Source: Streptomyces monomycini
GTDB lineage: Bacteria > Actinomycetota > Actinomycetes > Streptomycetales > Streptomycetaceae
Direction of reading: 5' to 3'
Assembly: GCF_022271435.1 (NCBI RefSeq)
Contig: NZ_JAFIQY010000063.1
Coordinates: 1 to 35,561 of the forward strand
DNA length: 35,561 nucleotides
The notes beneath the pieces are model-generated. The model worked only from the letters and a program-made list of their open reading frames with translations, was not told the origin of the DNA and ran no database searches. How positions within the stretch are numbered: the first letter of the stretch is position 1; the number at the start of each line of letters is the position of its first letter. Positions 9,035-17,145 of the stretch are shown piece by piece. The translations under genes were made by a program, and so were the position numbers.

Positions 9035-9970
9035 ATGACGAAGAAGACGCGGCTGCGCGTAGCGCGCATTGCGGCCGGTGCGGTGATCGCGGCCGGTGCG
9101 TCGCTCACCGCGGCCGGCGCGGCCTCCGCGGTCGGCACCGAGCCGACGACGGCGGGTTCCAGCAGCTCCGGCGGCCTGGGCGGCCTGATCGACGACCTCC
9201 TCAGCGGCGGCGGTGACTCCGGCGGCAGCGAGATCGGCGGCTCCGAGACCGGTGGTTCGGAGACCGGCGGTTCTGAGACCGGTGGGTCCGAGACCGGTGG
9301 TTCGGAGACCGGCGGTTCTGAGACCGGTGGGTCCGAGACCGGCGGTTCTGAGACCGGTGGGTCCGAGACCGGCGGTAACGAGACCGGTGGGTCCGAGACC
9401 GGCGGTAACGAGACCGGCGGTCAGAGCGGCAGCCAGACCGGTGGTAACGAGACCGGCGGCCAGTCCGGCAGCCAGACCGGTGGTAACGAGACCGGCGGCC
9501 AGTCCGGCAGCCAGACCGGTGGTAACGAGACCGGCGGTCAGAGCGGCAGCCAGACCGGTGGTAACGAGACCGGCGGTCAGAGCGGTAGCCAGACCGGCGG
9601 CAACGAGACCGGCGGCCAGTCCGGCAGCCAGACCGGCGGCCACGGGAACGGCGGCCAGTCCGGCGGCTCCTCCACCGGCGGCCAGTCCGGTGGCTCCTCC
9701 ACCGGCGGCACCGGTGGCGGCGACGGCACCGGCACCGGTACCGACAACGCGGGCAGCAAGCCGATCGAGCAGCCCGGCGAGGGCAGCCAGCAGATCGTGA
9801 ACACGCCCGGCCAGCCGCAGCAGCAGGCCAAGGGCGGCGAGCTCGCGGAGACCGGTGCCTCCGGCACCACCTTCCTGCTCGTCGGCGCGGCGACGATGAT
9901 CGCCGGTGGCATCGGCTTCCGCCTGATGCCGCGCCTGATCAACAAGAACGGCGGCGCGGCCGCGGCCTGA
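9035..9970 (+). CDS. LAXTG-anchored cell-wall protein with Gly/Ser/Thr-rich repeats
   Basis: A 311-residue surface protein. The N-terminus (MTKKTRLRVARIAAG) is a Sec signal peptide cut near ASA-VG, about residue 35. From about residue 65 come ten SETGG units (nine in a row), then six copies of the 13-residue unit NETGGQSGSQTGG, then Gly/Ser-rich spacer. The C-terminus has LAETG, a hydrophobic helix (FLLVGAATMIAGGIGF) and a basic tail, a class E sortase signal like that of Streptomyces chaplins. It is therefore expected to be covalently linked to peptidoglycan. No sortase gene is in the window. ATG 9035 is chosen because it starts the signal peptide. The repeat tract is a polar, flexible stalk with no recognisable binding domain. 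Confidence 0.9.
   Translation: MTKKTRLRVARIAAGAVIAAGASLTAAGAASAVGTEPTTAGSSSSGGLGGLIDDLLSGGGDSGGSEIGGSETGGSETGGSETGGSETGGSETGGSETGGSETGGSETGGSETGGNETGGSETGGNETGGQSGSQTGGNETGGQSGSQTGGNETGGQSGSQTGGNETGGQSGSQTGGNETGGQSGSQTGGNETGGQSGSQTGGHGNGGQSGGSSTGGQSGGSSTGGTGGGDGTGTGTDNAGSKPIEQPGEGSQQIVNTPGQPQQQAKGGELAETGASGTTFLLVGAATMIAGGIGFRLMPRLINKNGGAAAA
9241..9650 (+). repeat. In-frame minisatellite: 15-bp and 39-bp units
   Basis: Ten 15-bp units encode SETGG, with the Ser codon cycling tcc/tcg/tct. These merge through aacgagacc units into six 39-bp units encoding NETGGQSGSQTGG. All units are multiples of three, so copy-number changes keep the frame. Near-identical adjacent units suggest recent expansion. 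Confidence 0.9.
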
Positions 9971-10006
9971 CACCAGGCCCCGCCCCGCACCCGGGGCAGT
10001 GCGTGA

Positions 10007-10045
10007 CGAAGGGCCCGGAGCGCGAGCAGCGCTCCGGGCCCTTCG
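10007..10045 (+). terminator. Strong hairpin after the LAXTG gene
   Basis: A perfect 16-bp stem (10007-10022 with 10030-10045) and a 7-nt loop lie 36 nt after the stop codon. There is no long T-run. The zinc-ribbon gene converges on it about 90 nt away, so it may serve both strands. Confidence 0.75.
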
Positions 10046-10135
10046 GCGTCCGCACGTCCTCATGTCCTCGGTGTGCCGAGTACGGTGACGCTCCGTGCGG
10101 GGGGCGTCACACGGGCCCGCGGGCCCCGGGGTGCC

Positions 10136-10324
10136 TCAGGCGGCCTGGTGCAGCAGCACCGCGAGCGCGACCAACGCCACCAGCAGCGCCACTATGGCAG
10201 CGGGCGTCACCTGGCCGAACAGCCCGTTCTCCTGCAGCCGTTCCCTGCTGGCCCGGCACACGGGGCAGCGGCCCTCGTTCACAGGGGCCGCGCAGTTGGC
10301 GCACACCAGCCGGTCGTACGTCAT
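10136..10324 (-). CDS. Small zinc-ribbon membrane protein
   Basis: A 62-residue protein. Two CxxC knuckles (Cys8/Cys11 and Cys20/Cys23) form a zinc ribbon, and one C-terminal transmembrane helix covers about residues 41-58 (AAIVALLVALVALAVLL). A strong ribosome site AGGAGG lies just upstream of ATG 10324. The topology is probably a cytoplasmic ribbon with a membrane tail. It lies on its own between the LAXTG gene and ftsE, transcribed away from ftsE. Function unknown. Confidence 0.8.
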   Translation of the reverse strand: MTYDRLVCANCAAPVNEGRCPVCRASRERLQENGLFGQVTPAAIVALLVALVALAVLLHQAA

Positions 10325-10619
10325 GCGACCTCCTCCTCAACCGCTGCAACGCGCAAGGGACCACGATGGTTCCCCCTACCACTTTGCCAGCTCGCCGTCG
10401 GAACGGCGCGCCCCGGTCGCCTTCCGGCCTTTTCCGCGGGCCTGCCCGCGTCCCCGGGCCGGAATGTGCTCGTTTTGTCCCCGTAGATGCCGTGAATAAA
10501 CGCACCAACCCCGAACGGCGACTGCGCCTTCGCGCGAGACTCGCGTAGGGTCACGCTCACCGACAGGAGCCCCAACAGGGGCGTCCGGTGCCGCTACCCA
10601 GGTCGACCGTGGTGCATCA
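10325..10619 (+). promoter_or_regulatory. ftsE: Upstream region of ftsE
   Basis: This 295-nt gap separates the zinc-ribbon gene from ftsE. TAGGGT at 10546-10551 is a good -10 candidate and would give a leader of about 60 nt; the matching -35 is weak. Nothing else is evident. Confidence 0.4.
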
Positions 10620-11309
10620 GTGATCCGATTCGACAACGTCTCCAAGACCTACCCGAAGCAGAACCGCCCCGCCCTCAGGGACGTCTCCCTGGAGATCGAG
10701 CGCGGCGAGTTCGTCTTCCTGGTGGGCTCCTCGGGCTCCGGCAAGTCCACCTTCCTGCGCCTTCTCCTGCGGGAGGAGCGTGCCAGCCATGGCGCCGTGC
10801 ACGTACTGGGCAAGGACCTCGCGAAGCTGTCCAACTGGAAGGTGCCGCAGATGCGGCGCCAGGTGGGCACCGTCTTCCAGGACTTCCGGCTGCTCCCCAA
10901 CAAGACGGTGGGGCAGAACGTCGCCTTCGCCCTCGAAGTCATCGGCAAGCCGCGCGGCCAGATCCGCAAGACGGTCCCCGAGGTCCTCGACCTCGTCGGC
11001 CTCGGCGGCAAGGACGACCGGATGCCGGGCGAGCTGTCCGGTGGTGAGCAGCAGCGCGTCGCCATCGCGCGGGCGTTCGTCAACCGCCCCCTGCTCCTCA
11101 TCGCGGACGAGCCCACCGGCAACCTCGACCCGCAGACGTCGGTCGGCATCATGAAACTGCTGGACCGGATCAACCGGACCGGTACGACGGTGGTCATGGC
11201 CACCCACGACCAGCAGATCGTCGACCAGATGCGCAAGCGCGTCATGGAACTCGAAAAGGGCCGGCTCGTGCGTGACCAGTCGCGCGGCGTGTACGGCTAT
11301 CAGCACTAA
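10620..11309 (+). CDS. ftsE: Cell division ABC ATPase FtsE
   Basis: A 229-residue ABC ATPase that works with FtsX to switch on peptidoglycan hydrolases at division or sporulation septa. Walker A is GSSGSGKST with Lys42, the signature is LSGGEQQRVAIARA, and Walker B is LLLIADEPTGNLD with Asp163 and catalytic Glu164. The GTG at 10620 starts MIRFDNVSKTYPKQ, the usual FtsE N-terminus, with a weak GGTG ribosome site. ftsX follows 32 nt downstream, so the two form an operon. Confidence 0.97.
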   Translation: MIRFDNVSKTYPKQNRPALRDVSLEIERGEFVFLVGSSGSGKSTFLRLLLREERASHGAVHVLGKDLAKLSNWKVPQMRRQVGTVFQDFRLLPNKTVGQNVAFALEVIGKPRGQIRKTVPEVLDLVGLGGKDDRMPGELSGGEQQRVAIARAFVNRPLLLIADEPTGNLDPQTSVGIMKLLDRINRTGTTVVMATHDQQIVDQMRKRVMELEKGRLVRDQSRGVYGYQH

Positions 11310-11341
11310 GCGTGTACGGCCCCCAGCACTGAAAGGACGCC

Positions 11342-12253
11342 ATGCGCGCCCAGTTCGTCCTGTCGGAGATCGGCGTCGGTCTCCGCCGGAATCTCACGAT
11401 GACCTTCGCGGTCATCGTCTCCGTAGCCCTCTCCCTCGGCCTGTTCGGCGCTTCGCTGCTGATGCGCGACCAGGTCAGCACGATGAAGGGTTATTGGTAT
11501 GACAAGGTCAACGTCTCGATCTTCTTCTGCAACAAGAACGACGCCGAGACGGGGTCCCACTGCGCCAAGGGCGCGGCCACCGAGCAGCAGAAGAACGACA
11601 TCAAGGCCGAACTGGACCGGCTGCCGATCGTGCAGAACGTGCAGTACGAGTCCAGCGACCAGGCGTACAAGCACTACAAGGAGCAGTTCGGCGACACGCC
11701 CGTGGCGGGCCTGGTCACCCCCGACCAGCTGCCGGAGTCCTTCCGGGTCAAGCTCAAGGACCCGACGAAGTATGAAGTGATCAAATCGGCGTTCTCCGAG
11801 CGGCCGGGCGTCCAGGAGGTGCAGGACCAGCGGGACACCATCGAGCCGTTGTTCAACCTCCTCAACGGCATGAACATCGCCGCGCTGGTGGTGATGGCGC
11901 TGATGCTGGTGGTGGCGCTGATGCTGATCGTCAACACCGTGCGGGTGTCGGCGTTCAGCCGGCGGCGGGAAACCGGGATCATGCGGCTGGTGGGCGCGTC
12001 CAGCTTCTACATCCAGATGCCGTTCATCCTGGAGGCCGCCATCGCGGGCCTGCTGGGAGCGGTGTTCGCGTGCGTGCTGATCGTCGGCGGCAAGTGGGTG
12101 CTGATCAACAACTGGCTGGCCACGAAGATTCTGGTCATCAAGTTCATCGGCTGGGATTCGGTCGTCGCGGTGCTGCCGCTGGTGCTGCTGATCGGCCTGT
12201 TGATGCCGGCGCTCGCCGCGTTCTTCGCGCTCCGTAAGTACCTCAAGGTGTGA
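11342..12253 (+). CDS. ftsX: Cell division membrane protein FtsX
   Basis: A 303-residue four-helix membrane partner of FtsE. Helix 1 is at about residues 21-42, a long extracellular domain (about 43-175) contains two Cys residues (FFCNK and SHCAK), and three C-terminal helices follow around 178-205, 225-250 and 270-298. The extracellular domain is expected to contact NlpC/P60-type hydrolases. ATG 11342 has AAGGA at good spacing. Co-transcription with ftsE is likely; a terminator follows the stop codon. Confidence 0.96.
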   Translation: MRAQFVLSEIGVGLRRNLTMTFAVIVSVALSLGLFGASLLMRDQVSTMKGYWYDKVNVSIFFCNKNDAETGSHCAKGAATEQQKNDIKAELDRLPIVQNVQYESSDQAYKHYKEQFGDTPVAGLVTPDQLPESFRVKLKDPTKYEVIKSAFSERPGVQEVQDQRDTIEPLFNLLNGMNIAALVVMALMLVVALMLIVNTVRVSAFSRRRETGIMRLVGASSFYIQMPFILEAAIAGLLGAVFACVLIVGGKWVLINNWLATKILVIKFIGWDSVVAVLPLVLLIGLLMPALAAFFALRKYLKV

Positions 12254-12265
12254 CGTATGCCAAGG

Positions 12266-12300
12266 GCGCCGTACGGTCAACTCCCCGTACGGCGCTTCTT
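12266..12300 (+). terminator. Terminator after ftsEX
   Basis: A perfect 11-bp stem (12266-12276 with 12285-12295), an 8-nt loop and the tail TTCTTT lie 12 nt after the ftsX stop. Confidence 0.78.
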
Positions 12301-12307
12301 TCTGTCC

Positions 12308-12321
12308 TACACTCACCGGCA
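12308..12321 (+). promoter_or_regulatory. Putative -10 box for a leaderless S41 protease mRNA
   Basis: TACACT (12308-12313) lies 7 nt before the ATG at 12321, and no Shine-Dalgarno is visible between them. The start of transcription would coincide with the start codon. The -35 position falls in the ftsX terminator stem. Confidence 0.4.
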
Positions 12322-13511
12322 TGACGGGCCCGTGTTTGTTCGTCCGGCCCCGCCGCAGCCGCCGCGGGGCGGCCCTGACGTTGGTCTTCGTGAGCGTGCT
12401 GGCGACCGGCGCGGCGGCGGGCACCTGGAAGGAGACCGGGCCCCCGGCGGACGGACGGCAGGTCTCCGGGCGGGCGGCCGACGGGGCCGACCGCGGCCAC
12501 CGGCCGGTGCGCGCCGGCCGGCACGCCGGGCCGCATCCGGACGGCTCCGGAGCGGCGGACGAGGTCGTCAGCCGCAGCGGTGACCGCTGGTCCACGGCGT
12601 TCTCCGCCCGCGAGTACGAGGACTTCCAGCGCGAGCTCGGCGGCGAGTACGTGGGCGTGGGCCTGTGGCTGCGGCAGGCGGCGGACGGCCGCGCCCTGGT
12701 CTCCCGGGTACGGCCCGGCAGCCCCGCGGCGGCGGCCGGCCTGCGCCCCGGCGACGACCTGCGCGCGGTGGACGGTGTGGCCTCCCGGGGCAGCGCGGTC
12801 ACCGAGGTCGTGGCGCGGCTGCGCGGCGACGCCGGACCGGCCGCCGAAGGCCCGGGCGCCGGGAGCAGCGTCGATCTGGAGCTGCGGCGCGGGGCACGGC
12901 AGTGGACCGAGACCCTGCGCCGGGCCCGCCTGCGGGACCAGAACGTGATCACCGACCGCCCCGACGGCCCGGACGGGCCCACCCGCATCAAGGTCGGCGC
13001 CTTCAGCAGCGGTACGGGTGAGGAGATCCGCCGGGCGGTGCGCACGGCCTCCCCGCGCGGTGGTGTGCTGCTGGACCTGCGCGGCAACACCGGCGGCCTG
13101 GTGCACGAGGCGGTCACCGCCGCCTCCGCCTTCCTGGACGGCGGCCTGGTCGCCACGTACGACGTACGCGGCAGCCAGCGCGCCCTGTACGCGCAGGGCG
13201 GCGGCAACCCGGACATCCCCCTCGCGGTGCTCGTGGACGGCGGCACGATGAGCGCCGGCGAGCTGCTGGCCGGGGCGCTCCAGGACCGCGGCCGCGCGGT
13301 CGTCGTCGGCACCCCGACCTTCGGCAAGGGATCGGTGCAGCTGCCCAGCGAGCTGCCGGACGGCTCGGTGGCCGAGCTGACCGTCGGCCAGTACCGCATG
13401 CCGTCGGGCCGGGTGGTGGACGAACACGGCCTCACCCCCGACCTGATCGCCGAGGACGACGCCCCGGCTCGCGCCCGTACGGTATTGAGTGGCCTCGGGG
13501 GCGGGGCGTAG
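12321..13511 (+). CDS. Secreted S41 family (CtpA-like) PDZ serine protease
   Basis: A 396-residue carboxyl-terminal processing protease. The N-terminus is a signal sequence or anchor (RRGAALTLVFVSVLATGAAAG). A PDZ domain at about 105-190 (GVGLWLRQ..., VRPGSPAAAAGLRPGDDL) precedes the S41 catalytic domain. Ser311 in GGTMSAGELLAG and Lys336 in TFGKGSVQ form the Ser/Lys dyad, 25 residues apart as in E. coli Prc. It cleaves proteins outside the membrane; the substrate is unknown. Its position after ftsEX and before smpB is conserved in Streptomyces from memory. The smpB start is only 18 nt after its stop. Confidence 0.92.
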   Translation: MTGPCLFVRPRRSRRGAALTLVFVSVLATGAAAGTWKETGPPADGRQVSGRAADGADRGHRPVRAGRHAGPHPDGSGAADEVVSRSGDRWSTAFSAREYEDFQRELGGEYVGVGLWLRQAADGRALVSRVRPGSPAAAAGLRPGDDLRAVDGVASRGSAVTEVVARLRGDAGPAAEGPGAGSSVDLELRRGARQWTETLRRARLRDQNVITDRPDGPDGPTRIKVGAFSSGTGEEIRRAVRTASPRGGVLLDLRGNTGGLVHEAVTAASAFLDGGLVATYDVRGSQRALYAQGGGNPDIPLAVLVDGGTMSAGELLAGALQDRGRAVVVGTPTFGKGSVQLPSELPDGSVAELTVGQYRMPSGRVVDEHGLTPDLIAEDDAPARARTVLSGLGGGA

Positions 13512-13529
13512 TGCGAAAATGGCGCCACT

Positions 13530-14039
13530 ATGGCCAAGACGAACAAGAAGAACAACAAGAAGGACGACGGTACCGGCCGCAAGCTCATCGCCCAGCACAA
13601 GAAGGCGCGGCACGACTACCTCATCCTGGACACGTACGAGTGCGGGCTGGTGCTGACCGGCACCGAGGTCAAGTCGCTGCGCCAGGGCCGGGCGTCCCTG
13701 GTGGACGGCTTCGTGCAGATCGACCGCGGCGAGGCGTGGCTGCACAACGTGCACATCCCGGAGTACGCCCAGGGCACGTGGACCAACCACAGCGCGCGCC
13801 GCAAGCGCAAGCTGCTGCTGCACCGCCTGGAGATCGACAAGCTGGAGTCGAAGTCGCAGGAGACCAGCCACACGATCGTGCCGCTGTCGCTGTACTTCAC
13901 GAACGGCCGCGTGAAGGTCGAGATCGCGCTGGCCAAGGGCAAGAAGGAGTACGACAAGCGGCAGACGCTGCGTGAGCAGCAGGACCGGCGTGAGGCGCAC
14001 CGGGCGATCTCGGCGGCCAAGCGGCGCGAGCGGGCCTGA
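13530..14039 (+). CDS. smpB: tmRNA-binding protein SmpB
   Basis: A 169-residue SsrA-binding protein needed for trans-translation. It has the OB-fold signature TYECGLVLTGTEVKSLRQGRAS, the WLHNVHI segment and a basic C-terminal tail (REAHRAISAAKRRERA) that enters the decoding centre. ATG 13530 has no clear ribosome site; translation may be coupled to the S41 gene ending 18 nt upstream, or start from a short leader. The ssrA gene lies 134 nt downstream, so both halves of the ribosome rescue system are adjacent. Confidence 0.97.
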   Translation: MAKTNKKNNKKDDGTGRKLIAQHKKARHDYLILDTYECGLVLTGTEVKSLRQGRASLVDGFVQIDRGEAWLHNVHIPEYAQGTWTNHSARRKRKLLLHRLEIDKLESKSQETSHTIVPLSLYFTNGRVKVEIALAKGKKEYDKRQTLREQQDRREAHRAISAAKRRERA

Positions 14040-14173
14040 GCGGCCGCGCGCGGGCCCGAGCGGTGGCGCGGCCCGCCGCCGGGCAGGAATACGCTGGCAT
14101 CGTCGCGCGTTGGTCACGTACGATGGGCTACGCACCGCACGCCGGTGCAGGCACCACCTTGAAAAAACAACAT

Positions 14174-14540
14174 GGGGATGATCGGTTTCGACAGCGGATG
14201 TCGAAGCAGGGGAAGCGAGCCGAGGAAGCGGCAATGATCTCGTAAACCATATGTCGCAAAAAATAATCGCCAACACCAAGCGCGATTCCTTCGCCCTCGC
14301 TGCCTAAGTAGCGACTTGCGAAGTGTCAGCCCGGGGGTGTTCCCGACCCGGATCCTGGCATCAGCTAGGGAACTAAACTTCTAGGTCCGGTCACGGGCCC
14401 TGGAAGGAAATCAAACAGTGACTGAGCCCGTCGGAGACTTGTCCGCGAGATCTCCGGGGCTGAGAAAATCGCAGCGGACTGCGCTCGGAGAAGCCCTGTT
14501 TCCGCACCGTTGGACGCGGGTTCGATTCCCGCCATCTCCA
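14174..14540 (+). ncRNA. ssrA: Transfer-messenger RNA (tmRNA)
   Basis: The 5' end GGGGATG pairs with CATCTCC at 14533-14539, followed by discriminator A14540; the 3' CCA is not encoded. The tRNA-like arm GGGTTCGATTCCCGCC sits next to the 3' end. The tag frame runs 14269-14307 and encodes ANTKRDSFALAA, including the resume Ala, and ends in TAA. The AA end fits the ClpXP/Tsp degradation signal. The molecule frees stalled ribosomes with SmpB. The tag is shorter than the S. coelicolor tag I remember (ANTKRDSSQQAFALAA). Confidence 0.97.
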
Positions 14541-14590
14541 CTCGACGGAGAACCGGAGGCCCCGGCCCCCGGACCCGTCACCCCATGTGA

Positions 14591-14628
14591 GGCGAAGGCC
14601 CCGCTGCCCAGGCAGCGGGGCCTTCGCC
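14591..14628. terminator. Long hairpin between ssrA and the convergent MFS gene
   Basis: 18-bp perfect complementary arms (14591-14608 and 14611-14628) leave a very small loop. It sits between tmRNA and the end of a minus-strand gene, so it probably terminates both. Confidence 0.85.
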
Positions 14629-14640
14629 GTTGCCGGGCCC

Positions 14641-15948
14641 TCACACGGGCCGCCGGGCGGCCCGTACGGCATGGGCGGTGGCGGCCGCGGTCAGGGCCAG
14701 GGCGGCCGCCGCGGCGGGCACGGTGTAGCCTGCGGCGGTCCCGGCGGGCAGGTGCTGCACGGCCCAGCCGCCGCCCGCCGAGCCCGCCGCGATGCCGGTG
14801 AGCAGCGCGGTCACGGCCAGCGTCATGCCCTCGTTCAGGCGGCCGGCCGGTACCCGGGACTGGATCAGTCCCATCCCGGTGACCATGGTCGGTGCCGTGG
14901 CCATCCCGGCGAGCAGCAGGGCCGCCGCCAGGAGGACCCCGCCGCCCGCGCCCGCCGCCGCGAACGGCAGCCACATCAGCGCGGCCATCGCGGTGACGCA
15001 CCGTACGAAGCGGCGGTCCGCCGGCCCGGCCGGGCGCAGCACCCCGTACAGCAGGCCCGCCGCGCAGGACCCGGCCGCCTGGAGAGCGAGCAGCGCGCCC
15101 GCCGCGGCACGCTGTCCGTGTGCGTCCGTGAAGCCGATCGTGACGACCTCCAGCGAGCCGAAGACGGCGCCGGTGGCGAGGAACGTCAGCAGGAGGGGCA
15201 GCAGCGATGTCACCAGCCGTCCGGCGCCGTGGCGGGCGGACGCGGGCGCGACCGGCGGCTCCGTACGGCGCTGGGCGGCGAACAGCAGCACGCCCGTCAG
15301 CAGCAGCACCGCGCCGGTCAGCGTGCCCGCCTCCGGGAAGAGCCCGGTGCACAGAAAGGCGGCCAGCACCGGCCCGAGCATGAAGCACACCTCGTCCGCC
15401 GCCTGCTCGAAGGAGTTGGCGGTGTGGAGCGCGCGCGGGTCGTCACGCAGGAGGTGGGCCCAGCGGGCACGCGCCATGCCGCCGGTGTTCGGTGTGGTCG
15501 CGGTGCAGGCGTACGCGGCGAACAGCGTCCAGGACGGTGCACCGAAGCGGACGCACAGCAGCAGCGCCAGCGACCCGAGCACGGCCAGTGCCGTCGCGGG
15601 GACGGCGACCTTGGCCTGCCCGTACCGGTCGACCAGCCGCGCCGTCCACGGCCCGGCGACCGCCGTCGCCGCGAGGCCCGTCGCGGTGACCGCACCGGCC
15701 AGCGCGTACGAGCCGCGGGTCCCGGCGATCATCAGGATCGCGCTGACGCCGAACATGCCCATGGGCAGCCGGGCGAGGAGGTTGGCGGCAGTGCAGGCGC
15801 GGGCGCCGGGGACGGCGAAAATCCGTCCGTACGGCCCGAGTACGCGCCGCAGCGCGGCGGGGGAGCGGCGGTGCCGACGGCGGGCGGGCGGCGGCACGGG
15901 GCGGACGGGCGGGGCGGTCACGGGCCGGGCGGCGAGGAAGAGGATCAC
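14641..15948 (-). CDS. MFS transporter, probable drug efflux
   Basis: A protein of about 435 residues with twelve predicted hydrophobic helices. The first conserved stretch is RIFAVPGARACTAANLLARLPMG; mid-protein loops are typical of MFS drug exporters. The start is uncertain: GTG 15948 (MILFLAARPVTAPP) is taken because helix 1 needs a cytoplasmic lead; GTG 15921 is also possible, and neither has a good ribosome site. The protein diverges from the LysR gene by about 120 nt, so LysR control of the pump is inferred. It does not lie in the lasso operon, but it is the nearest general exporter on that side, about 2 kb past the end of B2. Confidence 0.85.
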   Translation of the reverse strand: MILFLAARPVTAPPVRPVPPPARRRHRRSPAALRRVLGPYGRIFAVPGARACTAANLLARLPMGMFGVSAILMIAGTRGSYALAGAVTATGLAATAVAGPWTARLVDRYGQAKVAVPATALAVLGSLALLLCVRFGAPSWTLFAAYACTATTPNTGGMARARWAHLLRDDPRALHTANSFEQAADEVCFMLGPVLAAFLCTGLFPEAGTLTGAVLLLTGVLLFAAQRRTEPPVAPASARHGAGRLVTSLLPLLLTFLATGAVFGSLEVVTIGFTDAHGQRAAAGALLALQAAGSCAAGLLYGVLRPAGPADRRFVRCVTAMAALMWLPFAAAGAGGGVLLAAALLLAGMATAPTMVTGMGLIQSRVPAGRLNEGMTLAVTALLTGIAAGSAGGGWAVQHLPAGTAAGYTVPAAAAALALTAAATAHAVRAARRPV

Positions 15949-16072
15949 ACAACTACCGTCGCCGCGCGCAACGTTCCCCGTCCAACACCTGAAGTGCGCG
16001 CATTCACGCAGTTCCGTTGCCAATGGCGTCGGGGCGTCCGGCCCCCGCACGCCCCGGTGGCACGATGTGCGC

Positions 16073-17044
16073 GTGTCCCGAGACCTCGACCCGCGCCTGC
16101 TCCGCGCCTTCACCGCAGTCGCCGACGAACTGCACTTCACCCGCGCCGCCGCCCGGCTGTACGTCGCGCAGCAGGCACTGAGCCGCGACATCCGGCGGCT
16201 GGAACGGGAGGTGGGCGCCGACCTCTTCGACCGTACGACGCGCCGGGTCGCCCTCACCGAGGACGGCGCCCGGCTGCTCCCGTACGCGCGCCGGGTGCTG
16301 GCCGCCCACGACGACCTGTCCGCCGCCTTCCGCGTCCCCGACGACCGCCCGCTGCTGGTCGACGTCAGCGTCCCCCTCGGGACGGCACACGCCGTCCTGG
16401 AGGAGGCCCGCCGCCTGGACCCCGCCCCCGAACTCGTCGCGCGCTACCACAGCGGTCTGACCGGCGCGGCGGCCGAACTCGCCGCCGGGAAGCTGGACGT
16501 GTCCTTCGGGCGGGTCGCCGGGCTGCCCCCGGCCGTCCGGGCCCGCCTGGAGCACCAGCCCGTACGGTACGAGCCGATGGCCGTCCTGCTGGACGCGGCC
16601 CACCCGCTGGCGGCCCGCCCCGCCGTGCGCCTGGCCGACCTCGCGGGCGAGACCCTCTACGCCGGGGCCGGGAACCCGCACACAGCCGAGTGGACCGATC
16701 TCGCCGCGCGTCTCTTCGCCGGGCGGGGCATCGCGATGGCGGCGCCGTTCCCGGAGATCGAGGGGTCGGCGGAGTTCATGCGGGTGGTGCGCAAGCAGGG
16801 CTGGTCGGTGCTGGCCAGCGTCGAGTTCATCGACGTGCCCGGCATGGCGCTGCGGCCGGTCACCGACCCCGTGCCGCTCTCGCCGATGTCCCTGGTGTGG
16901 CGGCGCGGCCTGCGCCATGCGGGGCTGGACGCGCTGCGGGCGGCCGGCCGGAGGCTGGCGGTCGAACGGGGGTGGCTGCGGTGGCCGGAGGGACCGGTGT
17001 GGCTGCCGGACGAGGACGCGGCGTTGATGGCGGATGGCCGATGA
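16073..17044 (+). CDS. LysR-family transcriptional regulator
   Basis: A 323-residue LTTR. The winged helix-turn-helix is at residues about 5-63 (LDPRLLRAFTAVADELHFTRAAARL), with the recognition part QQALSRDIRRLEREVG. A periplasmic-binding-like effector domain follows (about 90-300). GTG 16073 gives the usual N-terminus; GTG 16067, two codons earlier, has a better spaced GGTGG. It is divergent from the MFS exporter, so it probably controls that gene and itself through the shared 124-nt spacer. No T-N11-A operator was picked out with confidence. Confidence 0.92.
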   Translation: MSRDLDPRLLRAFTAVADELHFTRAAARLYVAQQALSRDIRRLEREVGADLFDRTTRRVALTEDGARLLPYARRVLAAHDDLSAAFRVPDDRPLLVDVSVPLGTAHAVLEEARRLDPAPELVARYHSGLTGAAAELAAGKLDVSFGRVAGLPPAVRARLEHQPVRYEPMAVLLDAAHPLAARPAVRLADLAGETLYAGAGNPHTAEWTDLAARLFAGRGIAMAAPFPEIEGSAEFMRVVRKQGWSVLASVEFIDVPGMALRPVTDPVPLSPMSLVWRRGLRHAGLDALRAAGRRLAVERGWLRWPEGPVWLPDEDAALMADGR

Positions 17045-17145
17045 CTGCCGCTGGCTGCCGGATTTCCGCCGTATGAGCAACCTGTGAGCGCCGGAGCCCC
17101 TCCCTATGGGCGTCAGGAACCGCAGCCGGACGTCGAGGGGGTCCC

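Noticed and set aside
9241..9650. CRISPR-like array
   Set aside because: Units are coding, adjacent without unique spacers, and no cas genes are near.
8963..10063. A 366-codon antisense frame with TGLAAGL-type repeats
   Set aside because: It only mirrors the repeats of the LAXTG gene.
14521..14540. ssrA 3' end as an integration site for the accessory region
   Set aside because: No second copy of the 3' end and no integrase were found in the window.
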